A program made the position numbers and the translations under genes. A stretch of DNA of 64,000 nt. Source: Dioscorea cayenensis subsp. rotundata (Eukaryota; Streptophyta; Magnoliopsida; Dioscoreales; Dioscoreaceae). Of this stretch, positions 23,416 through 36,202 are shown one piece after another. The DNA lies in NCBI RefSeq assembly GCF_009730915.1, contig NC_052475.1, positions 2,294,001 to 2,358,000 of the forward strand, written 5' to 3'. The notes under the pieces are model-generated. The model was not told the origin of the DNA. It was given only the letters and a program-made list of their open reading frames with translations, and did no database searches. How positions within the stretch are numbered: the first letter of the stretch is position 1; each line of letters begins with the position of its first letter.

Positions 23416-26400
23416 TACATTTATGTGATTTGTAAGATTATTTGGTATGTTTTGATTGTCGAGTTTCATATAGATCATCCTATTAATTTGTCAAGTTTCT
23501 TGATGGATAGATGAGGTATCGAAGATGGCTTTGGTGGGCGAGGATTGGATCAGTGGTGACTATATTGCAGTTTGTGGGAGTTCTTTACTTGATGCTTGTC
23601 ATGGCTAAGAGTCTTTCTTATTATGAAAACACAAAGGACTGCTTCTTAGGTGAGTTCTAGTCTTCTTTTTTGGCATTGTTAGTGTGCATGCCCCTTCTTG
23701 GGCGAGCTCTAGTCCTGGCTTTTTGTCTATTTTTCTTGTTTTAATGAACTATACAGTATTATATACTTGATCATTGCTGACGAGAAGTTAGTTCTGACAT
23801 GTGGTGAAAAATTGTACACTGAGATTCTCCTATTGGCCATATACTTTTAATTCTATACAAATTATGCAGTATATCTTATTAGGAGTCAGTGATATCATGT
23901 TAAATTTTAGTTTAGCATGTTTACCCTTCTGATGGTTCAGGAAAAGCTGGGAAGGGTGGCAAGCACACTTTAATAGTGTCTTATCTTATCCTGGTGTGGC
24001 TACTGGTCATCATACAGTGCTTTACAGGGTCCGATGTGCTAAGATGGAGATCATTTTATGCAACTCATGATACAGCATGGAAAGCTCACTACCAGGAGGT
24101 ATTTGATTATGGAATTCGAGAGGCTTTGTGCTGTCTAGGGCGTATGAAATACCTGTAGGGTTCTCTCTAAAATTAACTAAAAGTTTAACTTTTATTTGCT
24201 ATATTTTTTTGAATTCATCCTATTTTCTTCTTTTTTTCCTTTTCTTTTTATTCAGGAGTGTTTTAGAAGAAGATGAGGTGTGCTCTGTAGCCAGGCTGTT
24301 GGGTGATCTTGTGGCATATCGTGCATCTGGCACAGGACATCTAGAGCTCTTGGCAGGTTCTTCTCCTTGAATTGTAACATCATGATATAATCATATGACT
24401 CTATGATGCTTTATTATGTTTGTTTCAATTTTTTTTCTTCATGCTGTTTTTTTTCGCTTTTACTCCATTCTTAGTGTTATATGATTATATCATAGAGTCA
24501 TATGATGTATATCATAATACTTTGACATAGATAAAAATATTTCTCACATTATATTTTAATATGAGAATGCGATGCAATGGTAGTCGGTAATACTTGAGTT
24601 AGTATACTTGAATTGATCTCTTATCTGGTTGAAATCTTGAGTTTGATCAACAGAAGGTATATTCATGTGGTTGAGTCACTAAAGCGAGAAACAAGCATAA
24701 CCTACCAGGGCACTGATTAACATGAACTTGAGCGGAGTTTGATCAAGATTAGTTCTTTAAGTCCTAGCTCTATGACTATGGCTTTAGGTAAAGAAGACAT
24801 AATAGATGTAAAACTCTTGATTGACCATAATGTGAATGAGAATGTTGACCCTTTTTTTTTTCCATTCTTATAATTGAATGTAATTTTATTTTATTTTTAT
24901 TTATTTATTTATTTATTTTTTTGTGTTAAGGTTATTGCAGTGGGTCTGATATTATATTTTTCTGCAGGACTTGCTTTATTACAAAAACATAAGAATTCTC
25001 CAAAGTCATGTAGCGAACTTATAGAGGCACCAGAAGAACGTATTCGAGATGGTGCTGCTTATCATCAGTTTGCTGAGGCTGCATACACAGTTATGAGTAT
25101 TTTGAGGCATTTCATCTGGCCACGGCATCTTGTTTGACTTTATTTGATTTCCTGTGCAGGGACCATTACTCGATCTTGGAAGAAATCCTGTCCTATTTCC
25201 ATGTGTGTGGCTCCACAGACAAGGGGTTTTAACTCCTTGGTCTTGGACAAGGTTCCTTTACTGGCCATTTGAAAGACTGAAACTGCAGTTCTCTTTTGTT
25301 ATTTATGTATAGCAGCATTGGAAACCTTCCAAGAGTTTGACTGTGCACTTATGTGTTTTGCTCTTGTATTACCTGCCTGTGTGTATTCCTATATTCATTT
25401 AATTGAAGTGTTCCATTTTTATTCCTTTCTTTGTGTTGTAGGCGACCCATGCTAGAAGGTGATAACTGGTGGCGTGGACATGCAGCTGCCTTTTTAAAAT
25501 ATGTTCGTCTGTCTCCAAATGCTCTTCGCCGTGGGCGTGTTAGTCAAGTGAGCATATCTTTGCCCTACCTTATGATTTCTAGTGGTAATTCATCAAGACG
25601 AAAACTAGCTAAGTGTTAGTATCATAATATTTTTCAAATTATTACCAAAATACAGGATGCTGTTCTTGGAAAACACATTGGAAAACACACACACACCAAC
25701 ATATATATGCTTGCAGATACATGCATGTGAACATGCATGCACTTGTCAGTTACCCAGTCAGGAGTTCACCATATTTTTATATTTTATTTACGCATGGCTG
25801 TTTTTGTTGTACATCAGACAAAGCGTGAGGCTGCGTACTTTATTGTGGTTTTGCATGATCAGAAGGTGGTAGTCATTACTGTAAGGGGCACCGAGACTCC
25901 TGAAGACCTTTTAACTGATGGTTTATGCAGAGAATGTGCCTTGTCCATGGCAGATTTGGATGGGTTGATAAAGAAAGTCTCTCTCTCTCTGCTTTTGTGC
26001 CTTTTCATCTTTTTTTCTCTTGTTTGTGCGTTTGTTACTTTGATATATTATCTGAACTTCCATTTTGCTGAAAATTAGGCTTGTTGGATATGTTATTGTT
26101 TTGTTCTCATCATGCATATTCCTATTTAATAATATATTGGCTATCTTTGTGTCACAATTTTATATTATACCTATTTCTAGTATTTACTCTCTTTAGATAG
26201 ATGAGAATATATAATCAGTGCCCTTCTATTTTGTTCTAATCATGCATATTCCTATTTAACATGTCTGCATATTGGACTTCTTTCTATTGCAAGTTTATAT
26301 TATACTCTATAATTTCTAGCATTTACTCTCTTCAGATAGATGCAGAATGTATGGTTAAATGTATTTTCCTGGTCAAAAAGAGTATTCGAGCAATCTCTGA

Positions 26401-29400
26401 TACTATTATTTTTCTATTGAGTAGATTTGGTGGTAGACCTCTGTAATTGAACTATTGTGACTGTCAATTTAAAAGCAACCACAACTGAAGGTTTTAAATA
26501 TGCAGTATGCCACTTTTGTTTGAACTTGCATCTTCTTGACTGTCATTGTGTGCTAGCCTGTTTCTTATGGAGTTGCTATTTCTTGTCAATATCATTTTTC
26601 TTCTGTTTTGTGTGCCAACTCTATCCTCATTTGCGCCTGTTTTCTTTTTACAGTAGTGACCATTTACACCACAGTGTGCGAGAAAGAGTTCTCTCTTCTT
26701 TCCCTCATTATGGGCACTCTGGAATAGTTGAATCTGCTCGAGAGCTCTTCATGCAAATTGATGGACAACCTGGTGATGACGGTCAGGATTGCTTCATCTC
26801 AATATAAATATCTGTGGGCCTTCAGTGATTTATTTGTTTCACTTATGTTTCTTCTGTTAGCTTCCATTTTTCTGCATCCAAAGTTTGAGTTATGTTCCCA
26901 AGATTCATGGTTTTTAACATGGATTTAGTTCTAAATGTACCTGAAGGTGCCTATTTCATACGCCATGTCCTGAAAGTGATTTTTTCTCCTCATTACTTTC
27001 GTTTAACTAGAAGGCAAACAAAAGCTATATTACCTTTACTCCTGGTCACATAGCATGAGTGCGGGTTTTCCACTTAAATTAAGAAAAAGAAATACATAAA
27101 AGTGTGTAAATTTATACACATAGATGCATTGAAGTTTCTGGAATTGTATGTATCTATGCTGGGTTTGGTAAATGTAATTCAATTGTGTCATTGGGCACTA
27201 AGAACCACGTAAAGTCATTTGCCTTTAGTATTATCTGCTTGTCTATTCTTGAATGAAAAATTGGCTAAGAAAGTTTCCCTGGATGATTAATTATGATGTA
27301 TGTCCAGAGGATGCACTCTACCGGCCTTATACTTCTTATATTTGGTTCATGGTAGTTGCAGGAACCATTCATTTTGTTGAAATTATGAGTTTTTATGTTA
27401 CATATGATTATTTAATTCTAATAAAATGGCCTGTTATACTTCTAGCTTTGGAAGAATAAGCCTTACAGTTTCTCATTTGAAGGATTTTAGAACAACTTGC
27501 AACTTTATGTTTTTATTTGAAAGTAACGTTTTGAAGGGATAAGCTAAATTTTAACCTTAATCACTTAGCATAGACAGAATGAACATTGATTTCTGGTGAA
27601 ATTTGTGCCCTAGAATATGTTTACCACAGGTTATATATATTCTTAATACTGGCTGTATGACACAATGAAGTTCAAATATGCAATTCCATATTCACTAATT
27701 TCATGCAACTATAAAGAGCTATCTGATGGATGTTACTTGGCATGGGAAATCATGCCATTTCAATTATTTTGGATGATACTTTTGCATTACATTAGAATGT
27801 ATGTATCTGCAGATAGCGTATCAACTGAAACTACTGGATTTCTATCTTCCTTGTTGGGAGTGGGATGTGAGTGCCAAGGATATCAACTTCGTCTTGTTGG
27901 GCATTCTTTAGGAGGTGCTGTTGTGACACTCTTAGGAATTAGGGTAAGCATTTACTATTTAATTGTAAGATTTATTTACACAATTTCCTTGGACGAAATA
28001 TTGTCAAGCATGACCATATCTGGAGCTTGCCTGCATTAATTCAAATGAAGTGTTTGTTTTTTATTTCATTTATCATATCTTCTTATAGAACTCTATAACT
28101 AGTTTGTCATGCAATGCCACTATTTAGAAATTGCATAGATCCCCTTTTTTTTTGGGAGGGCCTCAGTCGCATAGACCCTTTTTTTCTTTTTGTAGTGGTT
28201 TTTTTGGGGGGGGCGGCTCAGTTGCATAGACCCTTTTTTTTCCCCCTGGGTTTAGTTAGAATAAATGATATTTTTAAATTTTCAGAGAAATATCTGCATT
28301 AGTGTGTCCACCAAGCAGCTTCTATGTTTCAATTTGATTTTATGTTACATGTTCATTTTCCACATCTGTGCCTCCATTGAGGAGTTTGGATTCATTTTGT
28401 GATCTTGCTACGTTGTTCCCTTAATTTAATTTATGTTGCAACTTTTAATTAGCTTGTTGATTATTACTTTTAGTTGTTGATTGTCATTAAGCATATGAGA
28501 TGTTTGGACAGATTTTCTCTTCTAAAAAAGACTGAATTAGCTGAAATCACTGTAGTTTTTGATTTTCAATCTAAAATGATTGTTCAGTTGGTTTGGTTGT
28601 TATAATTCTAAACCGGTTTTTTTTTTTCAGTCAACCAACCTGATTGAATGACTTGATAGAAATTTTTGGATAGAAATTTTTTCATTCCTATAAGCATCTA
28701 ACTTAAACAGAGTACCTGGATATCTGAAAGAAATTTTTGGATATCCAAACTCCCGAACGCAATAAAGTGTGGCTCAATGCTACTGAGTTATTTAACTTGC
28801 TAGAAAAAAATCATTTAAGTTTAGGTGGACTTCTGGATGTGATAATCTTTTTTCCTTTTCTATACCAAGTACTTGTATTATTGCTGAGATCATTTTTATT
28901 TAATGCATGGAAAAGCCCATCTCATGAGTCTTATTATTCAACAGTTATATCGAAGGTATCCTAATTTGCATGTCTATGCATATGGGACTCTTCCTTGTGT
29001 AGATTTTGTTGTAGCTGAAGCATGTTCAGACTTTGTTACCACGTGAGTATGCCTTTGTGGATAAAACTTACAATTGAAGTGTCTATTCTTTTCCTTAATT
29101 GGCTCAGCCTAATGTAGCAGCAACTTGTTTCTTCACAGCATAGTATACAATGATGAGTTCTCTGCACGGCTTTCAGTTAATTCTATATTGAGACTCCGTT
29201 CTGCTGCAATCACTGCTCTTTCAGACGGTTCCTCAGCTGATAAAGCAGTGATATTCAAACTTGCCCGAAAGTTTCTTGCAAATAAATACCCTGAGAATAG
29301 GGAAAGCCATAATGTTGCTGCTTCATCGTTTCCAGCTAACTCCAATAATTTTGATGATAATAACAATCTGTATAAGAGGAGGCCTTCTTTGTACACTAAC

Positions 29401-31850
29401 AATGGTGGGTTACTGGCTTATGGTCATCTGGTTTATTTTGCATTGAATATCTCTACTTGTATGGTTTTATTCCATTATTAACTGTGAAGAATTTGTATGA
29501 GCTACCTGCAGGTATTTCTTCAAAACAGGGGTTTCTCAGAATTTTATTTCTTTTTTTTACCAAACTCTTCCTGCAGGTGGCAACCAACTGAACCAGGACC
29601 TATTTCAGGGGGAGGAGGCTTCCTTTGCCAATGATTCAGCTCCAGACATGATTACTGGAATCTTCAATGAAAATAAAAATGCTGAAATTTTGAGTTGTAG
29701 TAGTATATGTGGATCTGGCTCCTTTAAGCAAAGAGGTTTTGAAAGCACTGGTAATTTGATGTCTTATGGGGAATTGGCCTCTCAGATTGTTGACAACCCC
29801 CCTTCAAATGAAGTGTCAGCTGGTGAAACCCCAGAAATGTATCTGCCAGGCCTCATTATTCATATATTACCAGAACCAAAAAATCTATTTTCTCTTTGGA
29901 GAGGCTGGAGCATTTACAACAGAGATGATCAATATAATGCTTATGTTGCAGACAGGGAAAGCTTTAAAGATATCGTTGTGTCTCCCTACTTGTTTCTTGA
30001 TCATCTGCCATGGAGGTAATTTCTCTCTACCATCCATAAATCATCATATCATGAGTTAATGGCTGATGCAGGCTTGTAGGTGTTAGAAGCACATGCTTTA
30101 TCTTATTAACTAATTGTTATGAATTTTGATGAAATAAAAGGATGAGAAAAGATGCCCAGGGGCGTATAATATTTTAATCATATAATGCAAATTTTCTGTT
30201 AGAAAACTGTTGACTAGCTATCTGCTTAGTTTCATTGGTCAGTTTATTTAAACATGTCCTCGGATATGGGTGATGTTATTTTATTCAAAAGCTATTCATG
30301 CCATACCTCAAAAATACTGACATTTAGCAAGTAAACATTTAAATACAGTCGGGATCTCTAACTCAGAATTTTGTGTACACATCTTCAAAATTCTTGCTAT
30401 ATTTATCTGTTAGCTTTGTGCATTTATGCTCAATGGTCATATGAAAAGTGGGTTGAGAGATCCGAGACCACATTTTGGTTCTCTCAATTTTCCAGCATTT
30501 CAAACATGTCAATTTTCAAGAAGGCATGCAAAACGCTGGCCTTTATGCTTCAGTTTCCAGTGCATGGCTGGCTATTCTTGGGAGGATAGAAGCATGGAAT
30601 TTGTATTCAGATTGGTCCAAATCATTAGGATGTATGACTCCATTTTTGTGTTGGTTAATCGCTTATCCAAAATGGTGCATTTTATTCCTTGTCAGATGAT
30701 TGATGATGCTAAGCATGCAGTTAATTTGTTCTTTCGTTAAGTAGTGCATTTATATGGTTTACCAAATAGCATTGCGCTGATTGAGGTGTTAAGTGCACTA
30801 GTTATTTTTGGAAGCATTATGGGCTAAGATGGGTACTAAGCTTTAGTTTTCTAGTGCCTATCATTCTCATACGCGGGCAAAAGATAAGATGTAAACATGA
30901 GTTGGGTTACCTTGTTCATTGTCTTGTGTCTGACCATTATTAAGCGCAGGATGTATTGCTCCCTCAAGCCAAGTTTGCTTGTGATAGTTCAATAAACCAT
31001 TGCATCTGCATATCTTCTTTCTAATCGGTAACGGGTAGCACGCCATACACATTTTGACTTTGCACTACACATTCAGTACATCTGATGTGTAGGCCAAAAT
31101 TATTTCTAGCAATGAACATTATAAGCAATAGGCTGACCTTCACAAACGGCATATGAAGTTTCAGGCCAACAACAGAGTACTTGTGCATTAACAACTAAAG
31201 CAAATTTTATAGTAATTTTTTTATGTGTTCCATCGTAAGATCTAAAATTTACAATTTGAAATTTGGATAGGCACTTTTTATGCAGGTTGGCATGGGTAAA
31301 GGATTTCTATGTCAGTAAAAATGTTAGTGAATCCATTAGAGTTGGCACTTGTTACTAGTTTTGGGTAAAATGGAAGAGGTAACTTGGATTTGGATGAAGG
31401 ATGGATATCTCAAGAAGAACTGCAAAAATTAGTCTCTCACTTGTGGGAGACTTAAATTTCTGGAGTTGCGAGGTTTATATAGGAGAGGAACTGATGCATT
31501 TTGAGTTTTTGAATTTTAGAATAATAACAAACTTGGTTTTCATGTTTGCTTCTGGCTTATTGTGAGCGCAATAGTTTGTATTCCATCCTATTTAAGAGTG
31601 TTGGCAATAGCAAAATGGTGGGTTGTTTAACCCATCAGTTCATGTGATTATCATACATGGTTCTTTGTTTCCTTTGAATTTTCATGTTCCTTTGCAAAGC
31701 TTGCATCAATTATCATCTCAGGTCTTGGATTTATTTACAGAGTCAATGAACTTTTTCAGGTGCCATGCCGCATTGCAAAGAGTTCTACAAAATAAAAAAT
31801 CTCAGAGCCGAAGGAATGATGATTTGTTCAATGAAGTGGTCATAGTCTGA
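23018..31850 (+). CDS. sn1-specific diacylglycerol-lipase-like protein (membrane, lipase class 3)
   Basis: Exons: 23018-23332 (or 22327-22758), 23511-23649, 23941-24154, 24256-24356, 24968-25089, 25160-25251, 25442-25547, 25818-25972, 26654-26781, 27813-27943, 28945-29042, 29139-29404, 29577-30015, 31760-31850. Phases agree throughout, giving 798 aa with exon B. Order: four N-terminal hydrophobic segments, the last two being VTILQFVGVLYLMLVMA and LIVSYLILVWLLVIIQC; a conserved linker (DYGIREALCCLGR, VARLLGDLVAYRA, DGAAYHQFAEAAYT); then an alpha/beta-hydrolase. The hydrolase has strand VVVITVRGT, nucleophile GHSLGG, probable Asp in VYNDEFSARLS and probable His in LDHLPWR. A Ser/Asn-rich insert of about 150 residues lies between Asp and His. 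This is the layout of animal DAGL-alpha/beta, which releases 2-acylglycerol from diacylglycerol. The plant substrate is inferred. One donor (after 25972) reads GA rather than GT. The last intron contains retrotransposon debris. Confidence 0.9.
23376..23412. repeat. (AT)n microsatellite in intron 1
   Basis: About 18 uninterrupted TA/AT units lie 45 bp after the exon B donor. It is likely polymorphic. Confidence 0.9.
24360..24960 (+). other. intron of the lipase gene, possible old SINE
   Basis: The interval between the exons ending at 24356 and starting at 24968 contains 24560-24720, with phrases like gatgcaatggtagtcggtaa and ctggttgaaatcttgagtt. These resemble tRNA-derived A and B boxes. No flanking duplication could be defined. 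Confidence 0.25.
28120..28260. repeat. three-copy short repeat with T and G runs in an intron
   Basis: A ttgcatagaccc-type phrase (variants: attgcatagatccc, gtcgcatagaccc, gttgcatagaccc) followed by 8-9 T occurs three times within 120 bp. A ggggggg run separates the last two. It looks like replication-slippage expansion or assembly-prone sequence. Confidence 0.6.
30500..31200 (+). pseudogene. decayed Ty3/gypsy integrase fragment in the last intron of the lipase gene
   Basis: Frameshifted stretches follow the order of a Ty3/gypsy integrase. QNAGLYASV is near 30530. WEDRSMEFVFRLV and YDSIFVLVNRLSKMVHFIPCQ cover the first catalytic Asp region, followed by DDAKHAVNLFFR (about 30590-30740). VVHLYGLPNSI is near 30745. 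LPQAKFACDSSINH is near 30960. KIISSNEHYKQ-ADLHKRHMKFQANNRVLVH lies at about 31095-31190. It is in sense orientation with the host gene. Many stops and frameshifts are present. No LTR or target-site duplication was found, although 31260-31500 may hold further element sequence. Confidence 0.85.
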
Positions 31851-33543
31851 AGACTCTGAACCAAACACAGGAACTTAGATCTCAAGCTGAAGGTTATCTC
31901 CTGCTGACATAATTGTAAGGATTGTTTCAGGTTCAGTATGATTTATTTTCCTTTTAGCATAGAAGATGATTGTTTTAAAAAATAAAAAAGATTTGTTCAT
32001 CGGTGTAGGAATCAAAGTCCTCTTCGTGTAAACTGGTCGATCGATCATTCATCGTAGTAGGCCGGATATCATAAAGAATCCATTACCGTCATCAAGCAGA
32101 AGTGGCAGGACTTACATGATCATGTAATTATTGACTCAATTAAAATTATGTTGTCAAATAAGATTGTTTACATAAAGTAGGTGCACTAACTAGAGAATAT
32201 ATTCTCTTCTTACAAGATGAATACTCTGTATTATATATATGACCAATGTAACCGGGCAAATTATATTATTCAGAATAACTATAGAGATCTCAAATCAAAA
32301 GAAAGTGGGAACAGAATAAAATCTATAGAAAAAGAAAAATTAGTTTGCTGATTCTTAGAAATGTACGCTTGAAAAATTTTAGGCCATTTGTAGAAAACTG
32401 ATGCAAAGAAGAGCACTGGATCCACATGTTGATGAAGAGAATAAGTTGATAAAGGAAAAAAAAAACATAATAATTCTAGATTGATAAATTGTTATTATCA
32501 CCAAATCGTTGGAATTAGAGGCCCCTCTTTTGTAGAAAATATAGATCTACAGCACAAACATTTATTTTTAATAATCAATTAAATATTCGTAAAAGAATTT
32601 ACCATTTTATGCTTAAAATATCAAATACAAGAAAAATCCCTTGTAAGATTTTTTATATATAAATATTTTGCAATAAATCAGGATTATCTATTAACCATAA
32701 ACATCATAATTGCAAAAGAGAGACTCTAAACCAAAGAATATAAAACACTAATACAATATAAATAAATAAAAAAGAAAAAATAGCAAAACAATTTGCACAT
32801 TTGAAGGGTAGAATGATGGTGATCTACAAAATTCATAAAAAAAAAATAATAAAAGAAGCACAAATGAAAAGAAAATGGGAGGAGGAGAAAGAAATCAAAG
32901 ACTCCTTGGGGGATTCAACTTCTCTTGTTTTAAACTTCATTCTTTTATTTCTAAACTTCATTCTTTTATTAGAAATACTCAAACACAGGTTTAGATGAAT
33001 GGGGGTAATGATTCATATACACAGGGCCTCGTTACCCATTCTAATTAAAAAATAAGTATACAAAAGAAAAATTCACAATAAAAAAAGAATTTTATTTCAA
33101 ATCAAATATGATTATTCTTATTTTTTATTTTTTATATTTTATTTATAATTTAAAAATATTAAAATTGGATATTGTACTAATCATCTCTTACTTCAATTCT
33201 AACAACCTCAGTCATATCACTCAAGTGTAATTTACTGTAAAAACAACATTAATTTTTTTCTTTAACTATGATTATATTTTTAATAAATATCCATTTAAAA
33301 AAATATATATATAAACTCAATGCACCTTGTATATATTTATCCAAAATAGAGAAATAAATTAATATTAAACAAAACCATCTACATATTTTTTAATAAATTT
33401 ACAACAGGAATGATTAAACTAGTAAAAATTTTAAGTTCTCAATAAATCCCAATTCCACAAAAAAGCAAAAAAATTTGTCTCGGGATCAGCAATTAGAACC
33501 AAACCAATCTGGAGGCAGTAGCGTGCATTGGGTGCTGTGTATA
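31851..33543. other. 3' region of the lipase gene and AT-rich spacer
   Basis: The first few hundred bases are the likely 3' untranslated region. The rest is AT-rich with no gene. A doubled aaacttcattcttttatt phrase lies at 32931-32967. The spacer ends in the leader of HINT3. Confidence 0.5.
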
Positions 33544-36202
33544 ATGGCGATCTCTCTTGAGGAATCCATTCTCAAGGTCGCTGCTCGCTCGTTGATGGAG
33601 CGACACCAGCGCCGGCTCGCCGTCACCGGTTCCCACACCCGCCCTACCGTCCCTGGAACCGTTGATCCGCTGCGTTGCTCTCCGAGTTCCATTTCGCCTT
33701 CGGCTGCCTCTGCCGGAGACGATGGCTGCGTTTTCTGCAAGATCGTCGGAGGTGAATCCCCTGCTTTCAAGGTAACCAAGTGCGATAATCCATTGCGTTA
33801 TTGCTTGTGTTGTTTGTTTTGCGTTTTTTTTTAAATAGTTTGGCCAATTTTGATGCTTTTCTGATCGCCAATTTCTCTATTTCTATGGCTGTGGTGAAAA
33901 GTTGTGATCTTGATCTTTATTGAAACTTCGTTTTAGAATGGAGTAATTGCCTCAGTGTTTACTTTTCCTTGAAGCAAATCACTGGTAAGGAGATTGAGTT
34001 GACTATTAATGTTACTGATTTTGGATTAGTTAGGCAGTTAAATGGTGTGGTGAATTTGATGCATGGTTGATTATATCAGTTGTTTATATATGGTTTCTTA
34101 TTGATTTGCTCTTTGTGCAGCTTTATGAAGATGATATATGCCTGTGCATTTTGGATTCCAACCCGCTGAGCAAGGGGTAAGGTACTATTTTGCTGGTATG
34201 CAAAACGCTTGCAGCTTTGTATCATTTGGGATGGATGTATTCTTGTGCTTTAATTGCCTCATATTTGTGTTTTTCTCTTCTGTAGGCACTCGCTTATCCT
34301 TCCAAAGTTGCATTTTTCTTCTTTGGAAGTGACTCCTCCTTCTGTGGGTATCTGTTGCTCCTATCTTAAAAGCTAGTAATGTTGTTCAATAGTTTAGTTA
34401 GCTTAACAGTCACCTCCATTTATTTTAAGTCTGATGCCAGGGTGGCTCTAGTGAAGGAAATTGAAAGAATGTTCATCTTCTTTGATTGTCTGCTATAAAG
34501 TAGATACACTGAGTTTTCTGCCCATTTTGTTAGATACAGGTTAAGGATTTCTGTTTACAGTTTAGGTTTGCACTAGTGTAGATTTCCTCCTTGCATGTTT
34601 ATCATTGTAATTGAAAGGAATATATCTTATTTTTTAATGGAACACACGCGCACACATATTTTTGTCGTGTTTTTTCTATGCACTAAACGATGTGATTTTT
34701 CTCCTTGTTGGCCTTTCTCTTCTTTGCTATCTAATCTCTGCATTAGGCCTTGCTCTTGTTATTTTACCAATGCAAAATCTTTCTTGACCAGGAATATTAT
34801 TTTGCATGCAGTTATGCATCTAATTTTCTCTATGTAGAGGCTGTAGAGCCAATTTGGAAAAAGAGATTGATCCCTGCATAGTTAAGGAATTTAAATAATA
34901 ATTCCATTCGTATGAAACTAATCATTTTATCGATGGTGTTGTTGTTGTTGTCCATTGAGAGTTTGATTGATGCAGAGTTTTGGTCTCAAGTGTAACACAC
35001 ACATGACATTCCGATCTTTAAAACTAGCAAATAATTTATGTTGAAGAACAAAGTGATGGAAGCCTGATCTTTTTTGTCTTAATACTCATCCCATACTTAT
35101 TTATCCTTCATCTTTTATGTTAACATCTTAATTAGCATATGAAGTTTCATACTGAGCCTTCTCAGTTGAGTAATGCCTTTGTCCAATACTGAGGCTTTCC
35201 ACTTAATATGAACCCGAATGCAGTTCTGAAAATGATTGCCACCCTCATAATTTACTCCATTCATAGGGGACCACCTTGTTTTTGATTATCATGTATCCAC
35301 CATGGTAGCTGACCCTTACAGTAGCCCTTTAGAATCAGCATAAGCTGCTTAATACATATTGCATTCCTGATATCGGTCTTCAGAACTAGCATGGATGATT
35401 TATTTGATCGGAATGCAATTTGTTCTTATGACAAATGTTTGCTAGTGTCTGTTTACATGGCTTTTCTCAGCTTCTGAGGAATGTCTTTATAAACAATCAG
35501 TGGGAGGATATGGAAATCACCTGTTCAAATATCATATGCAGATTGTAGCAGCCATGAGTTCAGCTGTGCCTTTTCTTAGCAAGGCAATCATGAAAGCTAC
35601 TCATTGTGGTAAGTAGAGTTTAACATGGTCAAATTTCCTTGTTTGCACAAATAATTACTGTTCCTCTCTGGATAGACACTTATGCTAATGAAGAACCATG
35701 ACTAAGCTGATATTCTTTAGTGAAGTCTTGAGTTATAATAATTATAGTAGTGTGTTTTTTTTTAATTGATTCTTATTCAATATTCTGATTTTCTTCAATT
35801 GTGGAATGATACAGACTCATTTAACCTTTTGGTTAATAGTGGTTCAGCTGCAGGACAAGTAATATTTCATGTGAGTTAAATTTTCAGCTTCGACTCTAAA
35901 AATGGGCATTGACTGTAAAAATTATACATTCTAGTGAAACTTCTGTATCAATTTGCTGCATCCCTTTACTGCAGACTCATTTCCATATTATTCCCCGCAA
36001 AGCAGGTGACCAGTTATGGCCTTCTGAGGTAATCACAGCTTCATACAAAACTCTCATTTTGAATAAATTTAATTCACTGATATAATTATACAACATGCAG
36101 GGTGTGAGACGATGCCTTATTGAAAATAATGAGGAAACCTTCGACCTTGTGCGATGCATTAGACAACGGCTTGAGTTTTCTACTGAGGCAGTGTTTGGTT
36201 GA
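33544..36202 (+). CDS. HINT3: HIT-domain adenylylsulfatase HINT3
   Basis: Exons: 33544-33771, 34121-34176, 34286-34347, 35549-35608, 35815-35870, 35975-36028, 36101-36202, giving 205 aa. An N-terminal extension of about 60 residues (LEESILKVAARSLMERHQRRLAV) precedes the HIT core: CVFCKIVGGESPAFK, LYEDDICLCILDSNPLSKGHSLILPK, FNLLVNSGSAAGQVIFH and the catalytic triad HTHFHIIPRK, a full HxHxHxx motif. HINT3-type enzymes hydrolyse adenosine 5'-phosphosulfate and related nucleotides to AMP. The split between LVNSG...FH and THFH puts an intron just before the triad. The acceptor at 35548 (ttgtag) is chosen over the stronger-looking tgcag 7 bases earlier because only it keeps the frame; it reads SVAAMSS. 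The last residues AVFG and the stop codon lie in a 114-bp tandem repeat, so the C-terminus looks recently rewritten. The start ATG is the first in frame with the conserved N-terminal helix. Confidence 0.9.
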
